DNA of 64,000 nucleotides from Rotaria sp. Silwood1. Its lineage: Eukaryota; Rotifera; Eurotatoria; Philodinida; Philodinidae. A model generated the notes under the pieces. That model had not been told where the DNA came from, ran no database searches, and saw only the letters and a list, made by a program, of their open reading frames with translations. This document shows positions 44,201 to 55,164 of the stretch, one piece after another. Location of the stretch: assembly GCA_905250075.1 (NCBI GenBank), contig CAJNOP010000023.1:62001-126000 (forward strand), in the 5' to 3' direction. Positions within the stretch are counted from its first letter, which is position 1. Every line of letters begins with the position of its first letter. The position numbers were made by a program, and so were the translations under genes.

Positions 44201-47200
44201 TTATTGATGGATATAATAAATTAAATATTGAACAATGTCTTAATTATCTTAATAAACTTAATTCATATAAACATATAATATTAATATCATATGAAAATTT
44301 TCCTCGTACAACAACAACAAATATAATGCGTATGCAACAATCAACAGCACAAATAAAACTTGATCGTAAAGCTAATTATAATCGAATATTTCGTTCAACA
44401 TATCGTCTTATTGATTATCATTTAAAACAATTTTATAATCAACAACAATGTATTTATTGTCGACGATCAAAAAAACAATTTCAAATAACATATTTAGAAT
44501 TTCCATGTGAAAAACAAACTATAGAAGAATTAAATGATCAAATACAACAACGTATTATACAATTATTAAATACACGTTTTACATATATTGCTATTGCATT
44601 ATCAGCTGATTTATTAACAACAAAACGTTGGGCAATATTTTATGATAATTTATCTAAACATAAAGAATTAAATAAAACATTATTAATAAGAAAAATTAAT
44701 ACAATTATACAAGTTTATGGTTTACATACAAATGTACAACAAATACAAACATTATTAACAAAATTTTTAGATGCTAATCGTTATGAAACAGATATTATTG
44801 AAACTGAACAGGTAGAATTATTTTAAATTGAAAAGATTTTTAGAATAGATGTTAAAATTCAAAAAAACAAAACAAATAAAATAAAATCAACTAGAGGCTT
44901 TTCTAAAAATGTGTCATGTATATAATTTTATTCATAACTATTACTTTTTCAATAAGATCATTGTGAGCACAACATCAATTCTTATTTATATATACGAACA
45001 TAATATTATGCACTTGAATTTATGTAAATGCTCTTGTTAATATATATATAAATAAGAAACGATGATGAACTCATAATGATCTAAGACCAAACTTTATGCA
45101 CAATAGTTTTCTATAAATGTTTTCATATCTTAGAGTTGATGCTAATCATTTCAAATAACAATTATGGATAATATCATATGAAATGATGAAAAGCTTATAT
45201 GAATCGCTGATGAATCATTAAATATTTTATTTTATTTTACAGCAAATATGTAAAATACTCTGTAGAATATTTAGCCTTTTATAGAGTTCCAACAATATCT
45301 GACAGACACCTATATCATTTGACTTTAGTATCTTACTCAATTAATTCTTAGAAAAATATTAGTATAATAAAGATAATAACCTTAGTTTTTCTTGTTTTTT
45401 TTTTTTTTTATTATAATGATTAAATTTGTTAATTGTTTTATTTATGTTATAGGCTAATGGAATATTTTCTTTATTCAAAAATGAATTTGAAGAAATGAAA
45501 AATCTTGATATATTTCGTGAAGCTGAATTACGTTTCATTTATCTTCATCATCGTCGTATGTTACTTGTTCAATGTTTTCAAGAAAAATTTGAAATGGTTA
45601 AAGGTCGAATACAAAAAATGCGCAGTCAACTTTCAACTACTCTTCTACCTGTTAAATCACCTATACTTAGTCGATATTATTCAAAATCAAATGAAAGTCA
45701 ACGTATCGCTAGTATAATGAAAATAAAAACAAAACTAATTTTATTAAATTCATCAACTTTTTTTTTTTGTTCTTCTTTATATTATAGCAGCATCAACATG
45801 TATTATTACTGTTGAACCACGTATTGATCATAATCGACCAAATGGTAAAAATAAGATTTTAATAAAATTAAATCTTATGATTTGTTCTTTGTGTTTCTTA
45901 ATTATAGATTATTTAATCAATTTAAAAATTATCGGTCGATCACCTGAGCAAATAGCTACAGCACAAAAATTGATAAAAGAATTCGAAGAACAAACATATT
46001 CTACACGAAAAATCCATAATAATGATATTGGTTTATTCACTGAACAAGATGTATATAGCTATATATAATAATAATACTCAAAATTTATTGTAAACTCTCA
46101 ACAGATATGACTCTGTTTTCTCAGCACCTACAAAAGAAGTTCAATGTATTGAGATGTAGTTTATTCACAATATTGTAACTTATGTTTTATAGTTTATTTC
46201 CTGCAAGTATCATTCTTTAGTCCATGCAATGAGTTTAAAGTATCTTTTAATTTGGCTAAGCATTGATTGTACAGTTCATGTAAAATTAGATGCAAATTTC
46301 ACAATAAAAAAAAGAAACATTTTGTACAGTGTTTCGATGAAATTTTTTTCTCTTCTACGATAAAAATATCTTTGTAATCTGATCAATTTCGAGTTAAACC
46401 GAATAACATTATTTTTAATATCATTTTATCTAGAACAGTATATTTACAGTAAAAATAGATGATATTGAGAGTAATTAAACTATGAAACACAAACGGCATT
46501 CTATCACGAACTATGCTCCAATATATGTTGAAAATCTCTTAAAATATCGAGAAAATAAATTTATTTGTTGAGTATATGATCAATTTTGAGCAGCATTCTA
46601 TATAATTTAATAAAATATTTTTTTTTTTTGTATTTTGATTTAGATTGAATTACTTCAAAATAAATGTAATACATGTAATGTTTCATGTACAATTGATCAG
46701 GCAAATAATTTAATTGAATTAGAAGGTCTTTCAGGAGATTTTATTCAAATTGAAAAAATGATTTCTGATTTATGTTTAATTGTTGCACAACGAACACTTG
46801 ATGATATACAATATTCCATTCAATGGATATATTATGATACATTAACAAATAAACCTATGATATATGATAGAATAATTAAACAACAATTAGAAAATTGTTA
46901 TACAAAAAAACAAAAAGGATTAGTAAGAAAATTAAATAGTTTTTGTTTTTCTTTTGAATACTTCTTTTTTTTTTTTGTCTTTTTAAATTTAGGTTAATTT
47001 GAAAGATCAACAAGGATATAATCATACATTTAATTTGGATAAAATGATTGAAATTAAAGATGAAAAAAATTCAAATATTTTACCAACAACTGTTAAAATT
47101 GAACGACGTGATTTCAAAAGTGAATAATTATTTTTTTCGTAAAATTTTTAATTTATTTTATTTGAAAATAGATCATCAATCTATACGACTTCCAGTACAT

Positions 47201-49141
47201 TGGACACCAATGACAAAAATTTGGGACCGCGTATTAATTGGTAGACGAGATAATATAGTTGAATGGAGTATATCTTTTTTAATAAATGATATATATATAT
47301 ATATTAAGACATCACATATTTATTTAGAAGCTAATGCTGAAGTTCAAATGTTACTTCAATTACCAGACATGCTATCTGAATCATGGATTATCGAAGTATG
47401 TGTTGTAAAGATGTCGATGAAAACTAAATCTTAGAAATAGACAAAGACTTTGTTTCTTTTTGAAAGACTTGAATTTTCTTAAGAATAAAATGTACGATAA
47501 TTTTTAATTTTAATCATATCACTATGTTGTATTTTTTCGTCAATATTTATTCAAAAAGCTTGTAGAGTTTCATCAGAAATCTTCTTATATATGAGTATTG
47601 TATTTTCGGAAAAACGAAATTAAAAAAATTCTACCAATGAAGGAATCTTTTCATCTGTCCCTTTCGATTTCAATGATTTTTTTGCCTATAGATACTACAT
47701 AGTATTCCAATAAAAACTCTAGAACAATATGAATTCTTATTGCGATTTGATTAAATTATCGAAGTTCCATCCAAAATTATGTGTATATAGAAAACTAAAA
47801 TAGAGTGACTTTCTTTAATAAAAATTCAGAAGTTTTGAGCAAAGTCTCTTCGAAAGATAAAACTTCCAAGATGTATATACCCTTTTTCGAGGATAAGATA
47901 TTTAACATAAATTCTTTGAAAGTTACATATCTCGAAAAAGATTTTGTTGAAAATTTCTGAATTTTTTGTAGAAGCTAGTCTAGTTAATTTCTTTATATAC
48001 ACAAAATTTCAGATCAAATTTCAAAAATACGAGATTTCCGAAAATTTGTGATTTTCCAAAAACAATTGACATATTAAAAATTGGATAGCTTCATCAAATC
48101 TCAATAAGAATTCAAATTCTTTTAGAGTTTTATTAGAACACTATGTAGTATCTATAAGTGAAAAAACCATAGAAATCGAAAGAACTTAATTGAAGAGGTT
48201 CTCTCATAAGTTCATATAAGATATTCAGAAAGAAAAGTTCTTAGTACATTCTGCACAAATTAAAGCATAAAATCCGATGTAGCTGTTGTTGCAAATCATA
48301 GAGAGCTTGTTTTATTCTATCTATTTTGGGACATACTTTTTCACCATCCTTTTAATTAGTTCTCCAGAAATACAATAAACAACTAGTTTATATAGACCTC
48401 ACTGATATACGGTCTGTAATGCGGGCAAGAAAAAGATTATTTTCTCGGTTTTTATAATATAAACACATAGCAAAGTCAATAAATGAAATACATTAGTTTC
48501 TATGAACATAAAACTATCACGAAACTTTTTAAAATATATTTATAATAGATTCATCGTGTACAAAATCCACGTTTGTTTCAACAATATATTGCTTATAAAG
48601 AAAAATTAGCTGCACGATCTCAAGATACTGAACGTATTCTTTATCGTTTGGCACAAGGTCATCTTATTGATGATATGTGTGCTAATGGATTCAATCAATC
48701 ACATACTGATTCAGCTTGTAAGTTGTAGAAAACAAAAAAAAAAAAAAACAACAACTCATATGAAATAAACAATCATTACTTATAAAGATAACTTAAGAAA
48801 CTTTTTTAATTATTATTTTAGTTTCTGCTTATGGTCATGGTTGTCATTATTATTGTAAAGCAAAAGAAATAAATCGAACCGCAACATTATTAGCTCAAAA
48901 TCATCAAACAATACCAATACGATTACAACAACAAACATTAGCAAAACCACAAAGACGTTATTTATTCGTATGTAAAGTATTAGTTGGTCGACAGATACGT
49001 GGTGATCCATCAATGAAAACATGTCCACCTGGTTATGATTCGTTAGTTGATAATATGACATTACCAGAAGTTTTTGTACCATCTTATGATGCACAAGTTT
49101 TACCAGAATATTTAATTACTTATCAAAGTGATATTTTCTAA
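38275..49141 (+). CDS. CCCH / RRM-like / WWE / PARP-fold protein, 17 exons
   Basis: Related to the PARP12/ZAP and PARP10/14 branches of ADP-ribosyltransferases. Exons: 38275-38475, 38560-38793, 38857-39103, 39898-40062, 40132-40365, 40459-40671, 41712-41987, 42044-42733, 43709-44811, 45453-45711, 45788-45844, 45908-46050, 46644-46922, 46993-47119, 47172-47395, 48549-48717 and 48822-49141; 4941 nt, 1646 aa. Two CCCH fingers (C71-x8-C-x6-C-x3-H91; C93-x8-C-x5-C-x3-H112) precede an HNxxxL-type block as in PARP12/ZAP. Residues about 228-520 look like RRM repeats; 520-760 is acidic then Lys-rich; about 850-1330 holds KH-like modules (for example KIIGRSPEQIATAQKLIKEF). A WWE domain follows (about 1332-1409), then the PARP fold (about 1410-1643) with IHRVQNPRLF, ANGFNQSH, SAYGHG and LPEYLITYQ. 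The catalytic His is Arg1517 (LYRL for LFHG) and the Tyr is His1549 (GCHYY for GTYFA), so transferase activity is doubtful. A single gene is inferred because all joins keep frame. Confidence 0.8.
39403..39667. repeat. Direct repeat pair in intron 3 of the PARP-like gene
   Basis: The unit at 39403-39467 (AGTATAATGTATGCTATAC, then TTGTCGGTAGTTTTAT, then TTTAAACG) recurs at 39572-39667 with the same block order and a 30-bp insertion. The units lie about 170 bp apart in an intron of about 790 nt. Non-coding; family not recognised. Confidence 0.6.
43310..43545. repeat. Imperfect palindrome in intron 8 of the PARP-like gene
   Basis: AAAATTTTACCTATAGA on the left (near 43323) is the reverse complement of TCTATAGGTAAAATTTT on the right (near 43518), and CTGAAAGTTTC..AAAGAATATT is matched by AATATTCTTTCT..GAAACTTTCAG. 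A frame at 43389-43643 covering part of it is incidental. Confidence 0.5.
47640..48200. repeat. Long imperfect palindrome in intron 15 of the PARP-like gene
   Basis: The left arm (about 47640-47880) and right arm (about 47915-48200) are inverted copies: TATAGATACTACATAGT on the left faces ACTATGTAGTATCTATA on the right, GAATTCTTATTG faces CAATAAGAATTC, and ATGTGTATATA faces TATATACACA. It occupies about half of a 1.15-kb intron. Likely a non-autonomous DNA transposon relic; no target duplication identified. Confidence 0.6.
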
Positions 49142-49561
49142 ACAAAAGATATATATATTCTCATATATCATATTTATATGGCTTATTTCTTTTTTTGTTT
49201 GTGTTTTTATTTTCTTGCTCAAATTTGTTATTTCGTTTCATTCTTTGTTTTGTCACGATATGAACAAATAAAAACATGTGAACAGTTGACATCTGGTTTT
49301 TTTTCATGTTATGACCTTATTCATACAAAAATATATTGTAACTTTTTTTTTCATATCTTCCATATATTATATTTATATATATATATATATATATAGATTG
49401 ATAATTTGATAAAGAAACAAGGCATGACAAACGAAACACAGACTTGAATCATAAAAAAAAAGAACGCCTATCAAACGCTGGTATATAAAGGTTATAATAA
49501 AAATACAAATTTCTTTTTTTAACAATACTCAATCATATAACAAGAAATAAAAGTTTTATTC
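49142..49561. other. Tail-to-tail spacer, shared 3' UTR region
   Basis: Between the stop of the PARP-like gene and the stop of the leftward small membrane protein gene. AATAAA occurs on the plus strand near 49266 and 49546; TTTATT at about 49555 gives AATAAA on the minus strand. An AT run lies at 49376-49395. The 72-codon frame at 49178-49396 is not credible. Confidence 0.45.
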
Positions 49562-49961
49562 TTAAACTACTGAAGATGTCTTTCGCCCACACAGTAACCA
49601 TATAATGAGACCTAAAAATAATAAAATTCAATAAATATTTATAAATAGACAATATGAATCATACCTCCAATGGGGAAGAGAACAATAAGTAAAATCCAAA
49701 GTAATTTTCCAACTATACCACGAGGTGATCGGAGAACATCAATAATAGCGATTATATCAAGTATTAATACGATCTAATAGATAAATAAATAGATATATAC
49801 ATAAGAAAAATAAATCTTTATTCTTTATTTTTTTAAAATTTTAATTCACTTACAAGACCAGCAACACCACCTCCAATCGGGGGACCAAGATTACTAGCAC
49901 TGACTAAGTTGCAGAAACATAATAGAAAAGCAAATGTGAGAGTAATAGAAAACGATGACAT
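49562..49961 (-). CDS. Small PLDc_N-type membrane protein, 3 exons
   Basis: Exons 49961-49854, 49773-49665 and 49611-49562 give 267 nt, 88 aa. The N-terminus (about residues 4-21) is a hydrophobic signal or anchor, followed by a Gly/Pro-rich turn, GPPIGGGVAG. Two further hydrophobic segments follow, LILDIIAIIDVL and KLLWILLIVLFPIGGLIIWLL, ending CGRKTSS. The order D-x6-D, then a Lys/Arg hinge, LLWILLIxxFPxxGxxxxxLxGRK is the pattern of the PLDc_N domain, found free-standing or at the N-terminus of cardiolipin synthases and phospholipase D-like proteins. No catalytic HKD domain is attached, so this is a small membrane protein of unknown role. It faces the PARP-like gene tail to tail. Confidence 0.75.
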
Positions 49962-50945
49962 GATTCAATCTTGAAAAATAACAAAATGCGGTTAAATAAA
50001 AATATATAAGAACTACCACACATACGAGTTTTTTTTGTTAATATAAGGTACGTTTTTATCTGCACACACTATTTATTTAACAATTCATATCAAAAATCAA
50101 ACAGAGAATTTTTCTTATCATTTAAGTATATCTATTTTTTTTTTAATATGTAACAAACGAACTTGCTCATCTTTCTTTACTGCTCTTACAATGAAAAAAA
50201 TATCTGTAATAGTAACAACATCTTTGCTTTTGTTTCAAATATTTGGATGACCATTCTTTGTTTTTTTTTGGTTTTTCAATTAAAATTTGGACTCAAAAAC
50301 GCACGTAATTGATCTTTGAAACCTTTGTCCAATATTTTACTGATAAGCTTGTGCTCTTTACACTGATATTTATCTTAAGTCAATACATTGTATTTTAAGC
50401 ATGATACTTTCTTTTATTTTCTTATTTCTGTTACTAGAAATAGTATACTTTTAGCTCATTATTTTTACATTAAACATTCTAGAAATCTAAATCAAGTATA
50501 AAAGAAATACGTTCATGATTGTTATGAAAAAAGACATTGTTGTTTTTTTGAGGGTCTAATAGCATTGTATTTTACATTTTGAGATGTATAACATCGCTCC
50601 AGGAAACTTCACTAGAAAAGATACTTCTTTTCGTCTAAGTAAAGACACTTTCCATATGATTAGATGATACTGTCACGATTTTTTTTCCAATTGCATCATG
50701 GAGTAATAAAGGACAATTTGTTCTATAAAATATAATGTATGCATGATATTTACACATAGAAAGGTAATATGTATAGAGGAATGCCAAAATGTCATGGATC
50801 AATAAGCAAGCACATTAATTAAAATTTTTCTATATAAACAGAATACAATATTCAGTATTATACAATATTTTTAATTTATATTAAAAATAAAAATTTTTGA
50901 GCAAGTATACATTAGTATTACTATTCCTTTACACGTAAATTTATT
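49962..50945. other. Divergent spacer, no gene seen
   Basis: Lies between the starts of the leftward PLDc_N-type gene and the rightward His-rich gene, so it should contain both promoters. AT-rich, with no repeat or motif assigned. A minus-strand frame at 50871-51143 is the shadow of the next gene. Confidence 0.4.
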
Positions 50946-51335
50946 ATGGCTAATGCAAAGGATGCTAGTTTCCATGAACGAAAGAAGAAATCGACACCTC
51001 AAGTTGATGGTATTCCTCGTAGTAAATCTACAGGTATGGGCCCAAAAACACAAAGACATTTTATCAATGTTCAACAAAGAATGTTCAATTTTCTTGCTCA
51101 ACAAGAAGCATGGGAATATGGTGATATAGACCAACAACCACATGTTGCTGTTCCTTCTTCTTCTCTTTTTGCTCGTTCTTCACGTCATCATCATCAGCAT
51201 CATCATCATGTTGATCCAATCTTTGTTGATCGAGAGAAAGCGTCAAAACCAGAACCAAAAATTTCAACACCAGCTCCATCACGAAAAAAATCTGCACATA
51301 ATGGATCGTCTAAAAAAGACTCAGCTCATCGATGA
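50946..51335 (+). CDS. His-rich basic protein, unrecognised, single exon
   Basis: A 129-aa intronless frame with codon use like the neighbouring genes, starting MANAKDASFHERKKKSTP. A possible conserved core is GPKTQRHFINVQQRMFNFLAQQEAWEYG (about residues 32-59), predicted helical. Then come a His-rich run (HHHQHHHH, about 81-88) and a Lys/Ser/Pro-rich basic tail ending KKDSAHR. No signal peptide, membrane segment or family was recognised. AATAAA near 51469 could be its polyadenylation signal. Two other frames overlap it but are less coherent. It may be nuclear, judging only from its basic tail. Called as a gene because of its single clean frame, length and codon use. Confidence 0.55.
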   Translation: MANAKDASFHERKKKSTPQVDGIPRSKSTGMGPKTQRHFINVQQRMFNFLAQQEAWEYGDIDQQPHVAVPSSSLFARSSRHHHQHHHHVDPIFVDREKASKPEPKISTPAPSRKKSAHNGSSKKDSAHR

Positions 51336-51338
51336 GAA

Positions 51339-52468
51339 CTAAAAATTAACTTATATCTTATGTTAAATAATTTCTTCGTACTACCCGTTTGAATGTAAAT
51401 TGTAATAATTGCTGTTTTTTTTTTCATATCGTAAGGCATTTAGCTGTCTATTTAATAGATAATTATCGAAATAAATTTAAACTTTCATAATAAATGGTCA
51501 AGTTTATGAACATATATTTGTGTTATTATACTGCAATAAATATTCAAAATTTGGCTTTCAAAATCAAAACTTTATGAATAAAGTATTGTTTATAACCTAT
51601 TTGTCATAAAAGCATTTGATTCGTTATCATGTCACTTGATCAAAGATTTTTTTTCTCTTTCAATAATTTGTTAAAAGAACAAGAGTTGAATGAATAGTTT
51701 TAAAAAAGTACAATGATATAAAATATCGATTTGTTTTTTATTATTATGGAATTAAATAAAACTAATACAGAGCATCATATTTCATAGTATTAATCATTGA
51801 AATACTCTTTCTTTTTTGTTTTTAACAATTAAAAATAGATTTTTGTTTTATAATCAAAGGATTACGTTAATAGTGGGCTGTGCATCTGTTATGATAGTTC
51901 GATTAGTTTATCGACAACAAAAAAACAAAACTAAAGTAATGACGTAAAATAATATAACGTCGCGATTAGGTAGCTACTTCGAATTATTAAAAAAAAGCAC
52001 ATGGTGCCAATACATGGACCCATTGTAACATTATATATAAGTATATTAAAATTTTCGATAAAATTTTGAAAATGTTCATTTAATGCTTATTTCAATAATA
52101 AAAACAAAGAAATCTCAACATTAAATCATTACGTTATTGATTATTCCATTATCTATAATTGATGCATTAATACGCAATATTTTTGATCTTTTTTTTTAAT
52201 AAAAACTAAATGTGATAAACTAAAAATCGACACATTTTTCTTTTCGTTCTTTTCATCTTAGCATGGAAAAAAAAACATCAGGATGTAAGTGAATGTAGGC
52301 GTGAAAATAATAACTTTACTCTTGTCCTAAGAGCCTACCAAATATACTTTTCAGCTGTTACCTTCTCATTCAATATCACAATCCAGGCGTTTTTCTTTTT
52401 TTTTTATTTGCGTGGAAAATGTTTTCGTATAGTAAATATTATTCGGTATAGACACTCAATTAAATGCG
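51339..52468. other. AT-rich spacer, no gene seen
   Basis: Holds the 3' UTR of the His-rich gene and the upstream region of the synaptotagmin-like gene. No further feature supported. Confidence 0.4.
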
Positions 52469-54027
52469 ATGATGGGTTAGTAAATATAATTGTTATCTTT
52501 TGTTTTCTATTTTCATTTTTTATTTTATAATTAGATGCAATTATTTTGGGTTTAATTATTGGAACAATCGCATTATTATCATCAATTGTTATTTTTTTAG
52601 CTGTTTATTTACAAAAAAACAAAAAAACCTTTATTTGGAAATCATCAACAAATACACAAGCAGTTATTAGTTCGGCACCAATTTCTAGGTAGAAGTTAAA
52701 ACTTATAATTTATTGTTTCTTTCGAATAAAATGTATACATTTCATATAGACGATCATCTTCATCATGTTTAGTTAATCTGGAAAAACAACAATTATCACG
52801 ATCTCGTTCAGCTTCATTCGGTGAAGATCTTGCTGCTCGTCTTCAAATTTTAGCTGCTGGTAGTTGTTATCGTTCTTATGCTCCAGCAACAGTCAATCCT
52901 TCATCTCGTTCAGCTAGATCATCACTTGGTGCTAGTATTCGTTTTCCAGTTTCATCGAATATAACTCCAATGTAAATAAAATTTTCTTTAGTAGAAGTTA
53001 CATATGTTATTTTTAATTTTCTTTAGTATTCCTTTAAAACCAATTATACCTTCAATTACATTTCAATTACGATATGATCATACAATAGAAACTTTATCTA
53101 TAACTATTTTTCAATTAAATAATTATTTACCAAGTAAATTAAATAAAATTAATAATAAACTTTACTAAAATATTATTTTAGCTAAAAATACTCAAAATAT
53201 GTATCTTATTCTTTATTTATTACCAAATGATGATGAACAACGTCAAACAAGATCATCAATAAATGGTATATTTAATGAACATTTTCATTTTCCAGTAATA
53301 TCAGAAAATAAACAGCAATTTTTCATTTTTCAATAACTTAAATGTTGTTTTTTTTCTTCTTTTAGTTAAAATCTCATGATTTATTAAATCGAACATTACG
53401 TCTAACAGCATATGAAGTTAATTCAGTAACACGTATACGTCGTATAATTGGACATGTATTTATTAAATTTGATCAATTTATTGATGAAAATAAAATTGAT
53501 AAAACGTTTTCAACAAATACTTTAGTAGAAAATCTTAATCAAGACTCACGTATTCGATCAGACTATCTTGGACAAGTAATATTAACATCTTGTTATTTAA
53601 AAGATCAAAATCTTATTCAAATACGAATACAACGAATCAATCATTTACATATGGAACAATCAAAATTTAATACTCCATTAAAAGGTATATTCTAAAATAA
53701 ATTTATTGAATTTAAAAAAAGTAAACCAACAAACAAATATCTTTTGTAGCTCATTTCAGTGGTCAAACATCTAATACTAGTAGTAAATATCATTGGACAA
53801 ATACTTCATCATTTATTATTCCATCATCTTCATCATCATTTCATATTGATAAAGAATTAAGATTAATTGCTTATCCATCATTAATTTCAACAAATGACGG
53901 TTATATTGAGTGTCATCTTAGACTTCATTTACATGGTTTTAATCAAATACATAGTCATGCTCGATGGAAACAATCACTTCGATTTACTTTACCACATACA
54001 TATACTATTTCACTTGTTGCTTTGTAA
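52469..54027 (+). CDS. Synaptotagmin-like double C2 membrane protein, 7 exons
   Basis: Exons 52469-52475, 52535-52688, 52750-52971, 53027-53133, 53182-53294, 53366-53684 and 53750-54027 sum to 1200 nt, 399 aa. A transmembrane segment (about residues 4-27, AIILGLIIGTIALLSSIVIF) is followed by a Ser-rich linker. The first C2 domain begins ITFQLRYDHTIETLSITIFQ and continues MYLILYLLPNDDEQRQTR and FNEHFHFP. The second begins YLGQVILTSCYLKDQNLIQI and is more degenerate. The last 22 residues, WKQSLRFTLPHTYTISLVAL in part, follow the conserved synaptotagmin C-terminus (HWxxMLxxPRxPIAxWHxL). The clustered aspartates of calcium-binding loops are not evident, so calcium-independent membrane or vesicle binding is likely, as in several divergent synaptotagmins. 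The first coding exon is 7 nt. Exact subfamily not assigned. Confidence 0.78.
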
Positions 54028-55164
54028 TTGAAAAAAAATATTTTTTTGTTGTACAACTCACATATATTTTCAGAGAAAATAATGAGTATGAGTTTTAAGT
54101 CAAAGTTTTGCAGATTTGTTGAGATATTGAATATCTAAAGAATTGTCGTTTGCCACAAAAATTGAGCTTACTTGAAAATTCAATATCTCAATCGAGAAAC
54201 ATTCGTTTAGGTTCAAACTTTCGGGATCTTTTCAGAGTCATTAGAACTATCTATGAACGAATTTCAGATCAAATTTCTACTATTCAGCTTGTTAATAAAT
54301 ACCTGAAGTAGGATCAAAAACTCAGTAAAATGGTCATAATTCAATTTTGAAACCTCATATATACGAATCATTTTAGTATTTTTCTAGTTTTATGAAGATC
54401 TAGTTATGAACTCAATATGAGCTCTAACGTAAAGGAAACAGCGTTGAATGGCATCAACAACAAAACTTAAAAGAACATTCAAAAATCTCCTTCGAGATTT
54501 GAGTGGCTGAAATACTTTTGCGTATATTCTAAACAGTATACTTTTTGATTCTTGTGCAAATGTCAAGGATGATGAGCAGTGATGTACTGGTTTGCTTAAA
54601 TTGTCATTCGATTCAGATGAAAAACAGACAAACTGATCTAATTGTAACTTCAGGAAGTACTTAATATCAGTGTTTTTGAGCTTATCAAGACTTACAATAG
54701 TATGTGGAGACTTACTATAAATATAATCTATGTATAGAACAGGTTTATTTGTCAGTTAAATCAATAGATAGAATAATGATAATGTTAAATTAATAAAAAT
54801 GGTATACGAGGAAGAAAAATAACGAATGAATAGCAATAAAGTAAAAAATATCAAAAAAATTTCTGTTCAGAATGCAGATATAAATAAGACAGATCACTTC
54901 TCTAGCAATCGATTATCCCTAAAAAAACAACTGTAGTCTACAAGAGATTTTTCGCTTTACATGTTTTGTATTAATAAAAGAAGGCTCAAGAACACATATG
55001 AATACCACATTGCAGCTCTAAAGAGATTGTGCTTACAAACTTTATTTTTGTTCATGTTAATATTAAATAAAATCGAATATTTATTCATAAAAATAATTTC
55101 AGTTTTGATGCCATTGATCAATATCATGAAATAACTTTAAAATAAAAAAAACAAATCAAAAGTA
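54028..55164. other. Tail-to-tail spacer with a palindrome
   Basis: Between the stops of the synaptotagmin-like gene and the leftward 418-aa gene. It contains the inverted repeat at about 54090-54250. No gene seen. Confidence 0.4.
54090..54250. repeat. Imperfect inverted repeat
   Basis: TTGAGATATTGAAT near 54119 is answered by ATTCAATATCTCAA near 54179, and outward CAAAGTTTTG pairs roughly with CAAACTTTCG. The right flank carries ATTTCAGATCAAATTTC (54264-54280), a phrase also present at 48009-48025 in the intron 15 palindrome. Confidence 0.4.
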
